A DNA stretch of 5,448 nucleotides from Saccharofermentans sp. (GTDB lineage: Bacteria; Bacillota_A; Clostridia; Saccharofermentanales; Saccharofermentanaceae): contig JAILMZ010000042.1 in the NCBI GenBank assembly GCA_024692105.1, positions 1 to 5,448 of the forward strand. The letters run 5' to 3'. The position numbers were made by a program, and so were the translations under genes. The notes below the pieces were generated by a model. The model ran no database searches and was not told the origin of the DNA. It saw only the letters and a list, made by a program, of their open reading frames with translations. Positions 1 through 5,448 of the stretch are shown here, in pieces. Within the stretch, counting starts at the first letter, position 1, and each line of letters begins with the position of its first letter.

Positions 1-84
1 ACGCCTTACGACGGGTGGAAGCTTTACGGTGAGACCATACTTACGATAATGGGAGGAAAAGTTACTTATGAAAAACTTCGCTGA
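1..84 (+). CDS. pyrC: Dihydroorotase, C-terminal fragment (5' end outside window)
   Basis: Frame 1 is open from the window edge to TGA at 82-84 and encodes 27 residues, beginning TPYDGWKLYGETILTIMGGK. The 'P-[FY]-x-G-W-K-x-x-G' stretch followed by 'T-I-x-x-G-K-V-x-Y' is the typical end of bacterial dihydroorotases of the amidohydrolase superfamily, which cyclise N-carbamoyl-L-aspartate to dihydroorotate in the cytosol. Only this tail is present, so the metal ligands and catalytic residues cannot be checked. The gene runs 17 nt into pyrF, and the pyrF ribosome binding site lies inside it, which suggests translational coupling. The call rests on the short tail motif plus the position immediately before pyrF-pyrK-pyrD. 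Another amidohydrolase, such as a hydantoinase or allantoinase, could end similarly but would be unexpected here. Confidence 0.82.
   Translation, partial: TPYDGWKLYGETILTIMGGKVTYEKLR
51..56 (+). promoter_or_regulatory. Ribosome binding site of pyrF, inside pyrC
   Basis: GGGAGG at 51-56 lies 11 nt before the ATG at 68 and is a strong match to the anti-Shine-Dalgarno sequence. It supports 68 as the pyrF start even though this makes the gene overlap pyrC by 17 nt. Confidence 0.8.
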
Positions 85-1018
85 TGCTCTGGTCAAGAAG
101 ATCGCCGAGACCAACAACCCTACGGTGATCGGACTCGATCCCAAGCTCGATTACATTCCTGATCATATCAAGGATCATGCCGAGCAGGTCTTCCCGGAAG
201 AAGCTGCCAAGGCTACCGCAAAGGCTCTCTGGCTCTTCAACAAAGAGATCATCGACAATACCTGCGACATAGTTCCCGCTGTCAAACTTCAGTATGCTTA
301 CTATGAGATGTACGGCGTGGAGGCCATCAAGACGATGCTCCTTACCGCAAGATATGCGCAGAAGAAGGGCATGCTCGTCATCGGCGACTGCAAGAGAAAC
401 GATATCGGATCTACCGCTACGGCATATGCAGAGGGAATCCTCGGCAAGACCGACCTTCTCCTGGGCGAGTCCATTGAGATGAGCGGATTTGACGCATGCA
501 CGGTAAACGCTTACCTCGGTCATGACGGCGTTAAGCCTTTCATCGATGTTGCTAAGAGAGACGGAAAGGGCATCTTCTGCCTGGTTAGGACATCCAATCC
601 TTCGGCAGGCGATTTCCAGGACGTTGAGCTTGCTGACGGCCGCATGCTATACGAGGTAGTGGCAGGCAAGGTAAGCGAGTGGGGCGAAGGCCTTGTCGGC
701 GAAGAGGGATTCTCTTCAGTAGGTGCCGTTGTAGGCGCCACATGGCCCGAGCAGGCAGTCCAGCTCAGAAAAGCAATGCCCAAGGCATTCATGCTCGTTC
801 CGGGATACGGTGCTCAGGGCGCAGGCGCTGACGCTGCAGTTGCAGGCTTCACCGCTGACGGCAGGGGCGGAATCGTAAACAGCTCCAGAGCCATCATGAC
901 GGCATGGCACGTACGTCAGGACATGAAGCCTGAGGATTTCGGCCTTGCTGCAAGGTTTGAGGCACAGGACATGCAGAAGAAACTCAATGAAGCATTAAAG
1001 AACCGTAAGTACGTATAA
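68..1018 (+). CDS. pyrF: Orotidine 5'-phosphate decarboxylase, type 2
   Basis: This 316-residue cytosolic enzyme decarboxylates OMP to UMP, the last step of de novo UMP synthesis. GLDP at 22-25 is the first-strand motif of the (beta/alpha)8 barrel, and PAVKLQYAYYE at 70-80 follows. The catalytic DxKRxDIG motif is intact (D107, K109, D112, G114), followed by STATAYA. The phosphate-binding end is VPGYGAQGAG at 244-253 and NSSRAI at 271-276. The length and the 'KRNDIGSTA' form fit the longer type-2 PyrF family rather than the roughly 230-240 residue enterobacterial/Bacillus type. The ATG is set by the GGGAGG site 11 nt upstream. The C-terminus, from about residue 280, is a Lys-rich helix-like tail. 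The gene overlaps pyrC at its start and lies 4 nt before pyrK. I see no damage or missing residue. Confidence 0.96.
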   Translation: MKNFADALVKKIAETNNPTVIGLDPKLDYIPDHIKDHAEQVFPEEAAKATAKALWLFNKEIIDNTCDIVPAVKLQYAYYEMYGVEAIKTMLLTARYAQKKGMLVIGDCKRNDIGSTATAYAEGILGKTDLLLGESIEMSGFDACTVNAYLGHDGVKPFIDVAKRDGKGIFCLVRTSNPSAGDFQDVELADGRMLYEVVAGKVSEWGEGLVGEEGFSSVGAVVGATWPEQAVQLRKAMPKAFMLVPGYGAQGAGADAAVAGFTADGRGGIVNSSRAIMTAWHVRQDMKPEDFGLAARFEAQDMQKKLNEALKNRKYV

Positions 1019-1022
1019 GTAA

Positions 1023-1796
1023 ATGGCAATCAGAAAAGAATATAAGATTAAGTTAATAACAAAAGAATTATTGAACGCCGATACCTGCTATCTTGGATTT
1101 GAATGTCCGGAGATAGCAGGTACTGCTGTTCCCGGACAGTTTGTAAACATATCCGCAGGCACGATGTTCCTTAAGCGTCCCTTCGGCATTGCAAGCGTTG
1201 ACAGGGAGAAGGGCATCTTCAAGATCGGCGTTAAGGTCGTAGGCAAAGGAACCGAGCAGATCAAGGCATTTGAAGCCGGTACCGAAGTGGACTGCTTAGG
1301 TCCCTTGGGCAACGGCTTTGTTTTTGAAGGCTTTGACAACGTCATCCTTACGGGCGGCGGAACGGGAGTGTTCCCGATCAACTTCGCTTATGAGGAACTT
1401 AACAGGCAGGGCAAAAACGTCACCGTCTGCGAAGGCTTCAGGGATGCAAGACAGGTCATCCTCAACAAGGAAGGCTACATCCTCACGACTGATGCAGGTG
1501 ACATGGGCATCAAGGGAACCGTCATTGCGGGACTTGAGACCATAGACATCAAAGAAGCTGATAAGACACTCATCTGCTGCGTAGGCCCGATCCCCATGAT
1601 GAAGGCCGTCAGCGGATGGGCTGAAAACAAAGGCATGAAGTGCCTTGTATCGATGGAACAGAGGATGGCCTGCGGCGCGGGCATCTGCCTTTGCTGCATA
1701 GTTAAGGTCAAAGACGACGGCCCTGACGGATATAAGAACGTCAGATGCTGCAAGGAAGGCCCGGTCTTTGACAGCAGGGAGGTGATCTGGTCATGA
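1023..1796 (+). CDS. pyrK: Dihydroorotate dehydrogenase B, electron-transfer (Fe-S/FAD) subunit
   Basis: This 257-residue subunit passes electrons from dihydroorotate oxidation on PyrD through a [2Fe-2S] cluster and FAD to NAD+. The ferredoxin-reductase-like FAD domain carries PGQFV at 37-41 and RPFGI at 52-56 (more often RPxSI). The NAD-binding domain has GGGTGVFP at 111-118 and CVGPIPMM at 186-193. The C-terminal cluster site is CGAGICLCC at 217-225 with a fourth Cys in RCCKEGPVF. Likely ligands are C217, C222, C225 and C243. C224 and C242 are extra cysteines beside them. The start is fixed because TAA at 1020-1022 is in frame directly before the ATG. No Shine-Dalgarno is visible, so initiation probably depends on coupling to pyrF, which ends 4 nt upstream. 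The last codons hold the pyrD ribosome binding site, and the TGA overlaps the pyrD ATG. Confidence 0.96.
   Translation: MAIRKEYKIKLITKELLNADTCYLGFECPEIAGTAVPGQFVNISAGTMFLKRPFGIASVDREKGIFKIGVKVVGKGTEQIKAFEAGTEVDCLGPLGNGFVFEGFDNVILTGGGTGVFPINFAYEELNRQGKNVTVCEGFRDARQVILNKEGYILTTDAGDMGIKGTVIAGLETIDIKEADKTLICCVGPIPMMKAVSGWAENKGMKCLVSMEQRMACGAGICLCCIVKVKDDGPDGYKNVRCCKEGPVFDSREVIWS
1082..1138 (+). other. Intragenic hairpin with possible pseudoknot in early pyrK
   Basis: A perfect 12-bp inverted repeat lies inside pyrK codons 20-34: left arm 1082-1093 (TACCTGCTATCT), right arm 1111-1122. The 17-nt loop can add T1094·G1110 and 1095-1097 with 1106-1108. The loop segment 1104-1110 (TGTCCGG) is also perfectly complementary to 1132-1138, which would form an H-type pseudoknot (12-bp and 7-bp stems, loops of 10 and 9 nt). 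The right arm can instead fold locally, 1115-1119 with 1123-1127. No U-tract follows, so it is not a terminator. The pairing is seen in the sequence. Any role is inference, and the repeat may be a by-product of coding sequence. Confidence 0.4.
1778..1787 (+). promoter_or_regulatory. Extended Shine-Dalgarno of pyrD, inside pyrK
   Basis: GGAGGTGATC is a ten-base match to the complement of the 16S rRNA 3' end (compared from memory), and the core GGAGG ends 10 nt before the pyrD ATG at 1793. It is encoded within the Glu-Val-Ile region at the C-terminus of PyrK. It should give independent, strong initiation on pyrD, in contrast to pyrK, which has no visible site. Confidence 0.85.
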
Positions 1797-2710
1797 GCAG
1801 TTCACTGAACGTAAACGTTGGAAGCGTTAACCTCAAGAGCCCTTTGATCCTTGCTTCGGGCACATGCAATTTCGGAAGGGAACTTGCCGAGTACTATGAT
1901 CTTAGTATCCTGGGCGGCATATCGTCCAAGGGACTTACCATAAAGCCCAGGGCAGGAAACCCGGGCGTAAGGGTTGCAGAGTGCGATTCCGGAATGCTCA
2001 ATTCCGTCGGACTTCAGAACCCCGGTGTTCACTATTTCATCAAGAACGACCTCGATTTCATGAAAAACTCGGGCGCAGCCGTAATTGTCAATGTCGCAGG
2101 TCACAGCTTTGAAGACTATGTCGACATGGTAGAGACATTGGATCCCCACAAGGATAAGATCGATGCCTTAGAGATCAACCTTTCATGCCCGAACGTTAAG
2201 GCCGGATGCATGACGATCGGTTCAGACCCCGAAGCGATCAAAGCGATCACTTCAAAACTCAGGAGCCTTACGGATCTTCCGATCTGGATCAAGCTCACAC
2301 CTAACGTAACCGATATAAAGGCCACAGCTCTTGCTGCCCAGGCGGGCGGCGCGGATGCGGTCGTCCTTATCAACACGCTCATGGGCATGAGGATAGACAT
2401 CAGGACCAGAAGACCGGTGCTCACGAACAACACCGGCGGATACTCGGGTCCCGCTGTAAAGCCCGTAGCCATCAGGATGGTTGCAGAGTGCTCTGAGGTA
2501 CTGGACATCCCTATCGTAGGATGCGGCGGTATCGCTGACTATAAGGATGTCGCGGAGTTCATGATCGCTGGCGCATCTGCAGTCGAGATAGGCACTGCAT
2601 GCCTGGTACATCCCGCGCTCCCCGTAAAGATCACGGAAGACCTCGACAAATACTGTGAAGAAAACGATATTAAACTTAAGGAACTTACCGGAACGCTCAA
2701 GCGCTGGTGA
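1793..2710 (+). CDS. pyrD: Dihydroorotate dehydrogenase B (NAD+), catalytic subunit
   Basis: This 305-residue cytosolic FMN enzyme oxidises dihydroorotate to orotate and works with PyrK. Motifs in order are ASGT at 21-24, SSKGLT at 44-49 with K46, the substrate loop GMLNSVGLQNPG at 67-78, and NLSCPN at 129-134. In the latter, C132 takes the position of the class 1 catalytic base. WIKLTPN at 165-171 with K167, INTLMGM at 193-199, GGYSGPAVKP at 215-224 and GCGGI at 243-247 complete the FMN barrel. Cys rather than Ser as base, no N-terminal membrane extension and the adjacent pyrK place it in class 1B, not the quinone-linked class 2. The ATG overlaps the pyrK TGA (ATGA) and follows a very strong ribosome binding site. 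The family's usual length is about 300-310, so it is complete. Confidence 0.97.
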   Translation: MSSSLNVNVGSVNLKSPLILASGTCNFGRELAEYYDLSILGGISSKGLTIKPRAGNPGVRVAECDSGMLNSVGLQNPGVHYFIKNDLDFMKNSGAAVIVNVAGHSFEDYVDMVETLDPHKDKIDALEINLSCPNVKAGCMTIGSDPEAIKAITSKLRSLTDLPIWIKLTPNVTDIKATALAAQAGGADAVVLINTLMGMRIDIRTRRPVLTNNTGGYSGPAVKPVAIRMVAECSEVLDIPIVGCGGIADYKDVAEFMIAGASAVEIGTACLVHPALPVKITEDLDKYCEENDIKLKELTGTLKRW

Positions 2711-2713
2711 GTC

Positions 2714-2719
2714 AAGGAG
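2714..2719 (+). promoter_or_regulatory. Ribosome binding site that decides the pyrE start
   Basis: AAGGAG at 2714-2719 lies 5 nt before the ATG at 2725. A GTG at 2707, in the same frame and overlapping the pyrD stop, would add six residues, but this Shine-Dalgarno would then fall inside the gene. The ATG is the better start. Confidence 0.8.
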
Positions 2720-2724
2720 TAGTT

Positions 2725-3576
2725 ATGAACGATAAGATAATCGATGCACTTTTTGAGACAGAAGCTATCAGGATGGCACCTGCGGACAATCCGTTCTGGT
2801 ACACATCAGGTATGCTCGGACCTTTCTACTGCAATACGCACTTCCTTCTTAAGAGCGAGCAGGACGCAGGCGACATGTTAAAGCTCATCGAAGCGGCGAT
2901 TGCCGAAGATAAGCTCACCGCTCCGAAGAAGATCTTTGAAGCGCTCAAGAAGTTCTATGACATGAACGGCACATTCAAGATGACCATGGACCGTCTTGCT
3001 GAGGAAGCAAAGAATTACGATTTCGACTTCATCTCAGGCGGTGAGAGAAGGGACTATTTCTTCTCCATGCTCCCCGCATACATTCTGGGAAAGCCCCATC
3101 TCACGATCTACAAGGACATGAGCTCAGCATATTCCGAGAACATGGACGGCGAGGCTGTAACTCCCACATCTGAAATGCTGGCGGGCAAGAAGGCACTTCA
3201 TATCTGCGATCTCATCAACACGGCATCTTCCTATGAGAGAGCATGGGTTCCTGCTATCAGGGATCTGGGCGCAGACATCACTGACACACTTGCCGTCGTA
3301 GACAGATGTCAGGGCGGAGCTGAAGTATTGGAAGGCCTCGGAGTTAAGCTCAAGACTTTGACCAAGATCGATGCGGCATTCTTTGAAGACATCTATAAAG
3401 ACGGAAAGATCGATGAGGCGCAGAAGAATTTCGTTCTGAAATACCTCTCTTCGCCGACAGAGTACATGGCTCATTTCCTTGATACCCACCCGGATTTCAT
3501 CGCGGGTGAGCTTGCCAAGGGAGGCAAAGCCGCTGACCGTGTGAAGCTTGCTATTGAGAAAGGATACGCAAAATAA
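2725..3576 (+). CDS. pyrE: Divergent orotate phosphoribosyltransferase (PyrE-like)
   Basis: A 283-residue protein in the operon slot expected for the enzyme joining orotate to PRPP to give OMP. The PyrE-like skeleton is readable. FWYTSGMLGPFYCNTHFLL at 24-42 stands for the N-terminal 'LKSGRxSPxYxN' region, and DFISGGERRDYFF at 101-113 for the 'D-x-[IV]-x-G-P' strand-loop. PHLTIYKD at 124-131 stands for 'PxxxxRKE'. HICDLINTASSY at 159-170 is the PRPP-loop position, and VVDRCQGG at 191-198 the following strand. It is longer than usual PyrE (about 190-230), with extra sequence near residues 55-95 and a C-terminal extension after about 200. The PRPP loop has one acid (D162, preceded by C161) and lacks the glycines. 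The catalytic-loop Lys and His are not seen. From memory, a clostridial family with GGERRD and DLIxxASSYERAW is annotated as this enzyme. The exact activity is inferred from context. Confidence 0.72.
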   Translation: MNDKIIDALFETEAIRMAPADNPFWYTSGMLGPFYCNTHFLLKSEQDAGDMLKLIEAAIAEDKLTAPKKIFEALKKFYDMNGTFKMTMDRLAEEAKNYDFDFISGGERRDYFFSMLPAYILGKPHLTIYKDMSSAYSENMDGEAVTPTSEMLAGKKALHICDLINTASSYERAWVPAIRDLGADITDTLAVVDRCQGGAEVLEGLGVKLKTLTKIDAAFFEDIYKDGKIDEAQKNFVLKYLSSPTEYMAHFLDTHPDFIAGELAKGGKAADRVKLAIEKGYAK

Positions 3577-5285
3577 TGAAAGATCCCTATGCAAACCTGT
3601 ACGAAGTAACCGAGATCCATAACTTAAGGGATGTCATAAAGAAGAGACTTCATGAATTCCCGCAGAATCCCGTATTCCTCGTAAAAGAGAAGAAGGGCGG
3701 CGAATATGTTCCGATCTCCACCGAGAAGTACGACCATGACATCGATTCACTCGGAACATACTTCATGAATACCGTAAAGAAGGGCGCGAGGATCGCGATC
3801 TTCTCCGAAACGAGATATGAGTGGTACACCTCTTATCTTGCAACGACCAACGGTACAGGTTGCGTTGTCCCTCTGGATAAAGAGCTTCCGGTAGACGATG
3901 TGTTGAACATGCTGACCAGAGCCGAAGCCGACATACTTGTTTTCTCCAAGTCCAAGCTTCCAATCGTTGAGCAGGTCTATGGCAAGGTCGATACCATGAA
4001 GTACTGGATCTGCATGGACGACATCAAGGATGACAGATTCCTTTACTATCAGGACTGCCTCAAGCAGGGTGAGGAGAAGCTCGCTGCGGGAGATAAGACC
4101 TTCACAGAAGCTACGATCGACCCTGAAGAGATGACGATCCTCCTGTTCACGTCAGGTACGACCGCCAAATCCAAGGCGGTAATGCTCTGCCAGAAGAACA
4201 TCTGCAAGAACCTGATGTCAATGTTCTCTATGCTCTACATCGACAGGAACGACGTTTGGCTTTCTGTCCTTCCTTTGCATCACACATATGAATGCACCTG
4301 CGGCTTCCTGGGCCAGGTCTACAGGGGAACGACGGTTGCTGTCTGCGAGGGACTTAAATACATCGCTCAGAACATCCAGGAAGCAAGACCTACGGCGATC
4401 CTCATGGTTCCCGTAATGCTCGAGCTCTTCTATAAGAAGATAATGAAGGGACTTAAGGCTGATCCCAAGAAGGCGAAGAAGCTTCAGTCAGGCATAAAGA
4501 TCGCAAATGCGCTTCATTTCTCACCCAAGATGAGAAAGAAGCTCTTTAAGCCGATCCACGACATCTTCGGCGGAAGGATGAGACTCATCATCCTTGGCGG
4601 TGCTCCGGTAAATCCCGAGATTTTAAAGTTCTTCCAGGACATGGGATTCCTTTGTGTTCAGGGTTACGGCCTTACTGAGTGCGCTCCGATCCTCGCCCTC
4701 AACCGTGATGTCTGCTTCAAGAACCATGCTGCAGGCCTGCCTTTGCCGGGATGTGACGTTAAGATCCTGAATCCCGATTCAGACGGCATCGGTGAGTTCA
4801 TCTCCAAGGGTGACAACAATTTCCTCGGATACTATAACGATCCCGAGAATACAGCCATTGCTCTGGACAAGGAAGGCTACTATCACACAGGTGACCTGGG
4901 ATACATCGATGAGGACGGTTTCTGCATAATCACGGGCAGAAAGAAGAACGTCATCATCGCAAAAAACGGCAAGAACGTATTCCCTGAAGAGATCGAATAT
5001 CTCCTGTCATTAAGCCCTTATGTTGCTGAGTCCGTTGTATCGGGCGTCAACGATGAGGTAAAGGACGACATCGTAGTAACCGCGACGATCTTCCCGGATA
5101 TCGATGAGATCAAGGGCAAGCTTGGAATCGAGACGGAACCTACGGAAGATCAGATAATGGGCATACTAAAGGATGTTGTATCAGCTACGAACGAGAAGCT
5201 CGAAAGCTACAAGAAGATAAAGAACACAGTCCTCAGGATGACGGAATTTGAGAAGAACACGTCAAAGAAGATAAAGAGATACTGA
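3576..5285 (+). CDS. AMP-forming long-chain acyl-CoA synthetase family protein
   Basis: This 569-residue ANL-superfamily adenylate-forming enzyme is expected to activate a fatty acid with ATP as acyl-AMP and transfer it to CoA. Acyl carrier protein as acceptor is possible. The ATP loop is LLFTSGTTAKSKAVML at 189-204. LPLHHTYECTCGF at 232-244 is typical of the long-chain group, and GYGLTEC at 363-369 is motif A5. YHTGDLGYIDEDGF at 436-449 has the ribose-binding D440. ITGRKKNVIIAKNGKNVFPEEIE at 452-474, split as ITGRKKN and NGKNVFPEEIE, is the hinge region. TSKKIKR at 562-568 has K565 at the catalytic A10 lysine. The ATP loop is unusual, with A197, S199 and A201 for the common Gly, Pro and Gly. 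No signal peptide or membrane segment is evident. The ATG shares one base with the pyrE stop (TAATG), and a weak AAAGGA site lies at 3559-3564. Chain length and physiological substrate cannot be told from sequence. Confidence 0.88.
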   Translation: MKDPYANLYEVTEIHNLRDVIKKRLHEFPQNPVFLVKEKKGGEYVPISTEKYDHDIDSLGTYFMNTVKKGARIAIFSETRYEWYTSYLATTNGTGCVVPLDKELPVDDVLNMLTRAEADILVFSKSKLPIVEQVYGKVDTMKYWICMDDIKDDRFLYYQDCLKQGEEKLAAGDKTFTEATIDPEEMTILLFTSGTTAKSKAVMLCQKNICKNLMSMFSMLYIDRNDVWLSVLPLHHTYECTCGFLGQVYRGTTVAVCEGLKYIAQNIQEARPTAILMVPVMLELFYKKIMKGLKADPKKAKKLQSGIKIANALHFSPKMRKKLFKPIHDIFGGRMRLIILGGAPVNPEILKFFQDMGFLCVQGYGLTECAPILALNRDVCFKNHAAGLPLPGCDVKILNPDSDGIGEFISKGDNNFLGYYNDPENTAIALDKEGYYHTGDLGYIDEDGFCIITGRKKNVIIAKNGKNVFPEEIEYLLSLSPYVAESVVSGVNDEVKDDIVVTATIFPDIDEIKGKLGIETEPTEDQIMGILKDVVSATNEKLESYKKIKNTVLRMTEFEKNTSKKIKRY

Positions 5286-5295
5286 TTACATTGTA

Positions 5296-5324
5296 AATCC
5301 CCTTCAAACTAAATGAAGGGGATT
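5296..5324 (+). terminator. Hairpin terminator ending the pyr operon
   Basis: A perfect 11-bp stem, 5296-5306 (AATCCCCTTCA) with 5314-5324 (TGAAGGGGATT), encloses a 7-nt loop and begins 11 nt after the acyl-CoA synthetase stop. The downstream stretch 5325-5340 is T-rich (9 of 16) but has no clean run, so termination may be incomplete, or the hairpin may mainly protect the mRNA 3' end. The stem is equally good on the - strand. Confidence 0.75.
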
Positions 5325-5361
5325 AATTGTGTATATTGTTGATAATGTGATTTGACCGAAC

Positions 5362-5410
5362 AAAGAAAAAGGAACGGTGTCCAGCATATATCCACTGCCG
5401 GTCCTGCTCC
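5362..5410 (-). terminator. Leftward hairpin with U-tract (terminator or body of a short RNA)
   Basis: Read on the - strand, 5410-5406 pairs with 5375-5371, 5404-5403 with 5377-5376, and 5401-5396 with 5386-5381. This gives 13 pairs around a 9-nt loop, followed directly by TTTTTCTTT (5370-5362). Two pairs are G·U on this strand (5407/5374 and 5399/5383) and would be A·C mismatches on the + strand, so the structure favours leftward transcription. An outer 7-bp repeat (5418-5412 with 5364-5358) extends it, and the + strand also has TTTT after its stem, so some two-way termination is possible. It may serve a converging gene to the right, or end the transcript from the adjacent promoter. Confidence 0.55.
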
Positions 5411-5419
5411 TTTTGTTCA

Positions 5420-5448
5420 ATTATAGGTTTGTTATCTGCTCAAGTCAA
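5420..5448 (-). promoter_or_regulatory. Near-consensus housekeeping sigma promoter, leftward
   Basis: On the - strand TTGACT (5448-5443) and TATAAT (5425-5420) are separated by exactly 17 bp, matching 11 of 12 consensus bases at the optimal spacing. Transcription would begin near 5413 and enter the hairpin at 5410-5371 at once. No - strand coding frame crosses this stretch without a stop. The match is plain in the sequence, but use as a promoter is inferred, and the -35 box sits on the window edge. Confidence 0.5.

Noticed and set aside
62..523. 153-codon open frame on the - strand inside pyrF
   Set aside because: It is antisense to a full-length pyrF with intact motifs, has no recognisable family, and mirrors the codon pattern of the real gene. 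The same applies to the - strand frames at 2116-2508, 2252-2611 and 3124-3594.
1059..1138. Programmed -1 frameshift site driven by the pyrK pseudoknot
   Set aside because: No X-XXY-YYZ slippery heptamer lies 5-9 nt before the stem. The nearest A-rich stretch is about 17 nt away, and PyrK is complete in one frame.
2707..2724. GTG start giving pyrE six extra residues
   Set aside because: AAGGAG at 2714-2719 sits 5 nt before the ATG at 2725. The GTG has no comparable site at the right distance.
3486..3508. CACCCG / CGGGTG 6-bp inverted repeat near the end of pyrE
   Set aside because: Short, within coding sequence, no U-tract, and expected by chance in a window of this size.
5309..5395. 28-codon - strand frame from GTG at 5395 after an AAAAGGAG at 5414-5407
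   Set aside because: It runs through the hairpin, the U-tract and the operon terminator, starts with GTG, and its peptide has no recognisable feature. The ribosome-site match is more simply part of the hairpin arm.
5358..5418. Inverted repeat as ends of a small transposon or MITE
   Set aside because: The arms enclose only about 50 nt, no flanking target duplication is seen, and hairpin plus U-tract explains the structure.

Overview
This window is most of a de novo pyrimidine biosynthesis operon, all on the + strand. It is followed by an acyl-CoA synthetase gene and a short intergenic region with transcription signals. The gene set points to a Gram-positive anaerobe of the Clostridia. It has the PyrK/PyrD pair of an NAD-linked class 1B dihydroorotate dehydrogenase, a long type-2 PyrF, and a PyrE-like protein and acyl-CoA synthetase that both resemble clostridial families. 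Arg is encoded almost entirely by AGA/AGG, and GGAGG-type ribosome binding sites are clear at three of five starts. GC content looks close to half. I cannot name a genus.

Layout: 1-84 is the last 27 codons of pyrC (dihydroorotase). It overlaps pyrF (68-1018, OMP decarboxylase) by 17 nt. After 4 nt comes pyrK (1023-1796, the Fe-S/FAD electron-transfer subunit). It overlaps pyrD (1793-2710, the catalytic dihydroorotate dehydrogenase subunit) in an ATGA. After 14 nt comes a divergent pyrE-like phosphoribosyltransferase gene (2725-3576). It overlaps by one base (TAATG) an AMP-forming long-chain acyl-CoA synthetase gene (3576-5285). A perfect 11-bp hairpin at 5296-5324 ends the operon.

Together PyrC, PyrK-PyrD, PyrE and PyrF would convert carbamoyl-aspartate to UMP (dihydroorotate, orotate, OMP, UMP). 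The genes for carbamoyl phosphate and carbamoyl-aspartate synthesis, and the operon promoter and leader, must lie to the left. The acyl-CoA synthetase has no obvious place in this pathway, but its start is fused to the pyrE stop, so it is almost certainly co-transcribed.

The least ordinary signals are these. (1) On the - strand at the right edge, a near-consensus promoter (TTGACT, 17 bp, TATAAT) points straight into a hairpin with a U-tract. (2) A perfect 12-bp inverted repeat lies early in pyrK, and its loop can pair with a downstream 7-mer. It follows a Shine-Dalgarno-less start with 22% GC opening codons. (3) The PyrE-like protein lacks the usual PRPP-loop and catalytic-loop residues. I found no mobile element, CRISPR array, tRNA or rRNA, and no clearly new multi-gene system.
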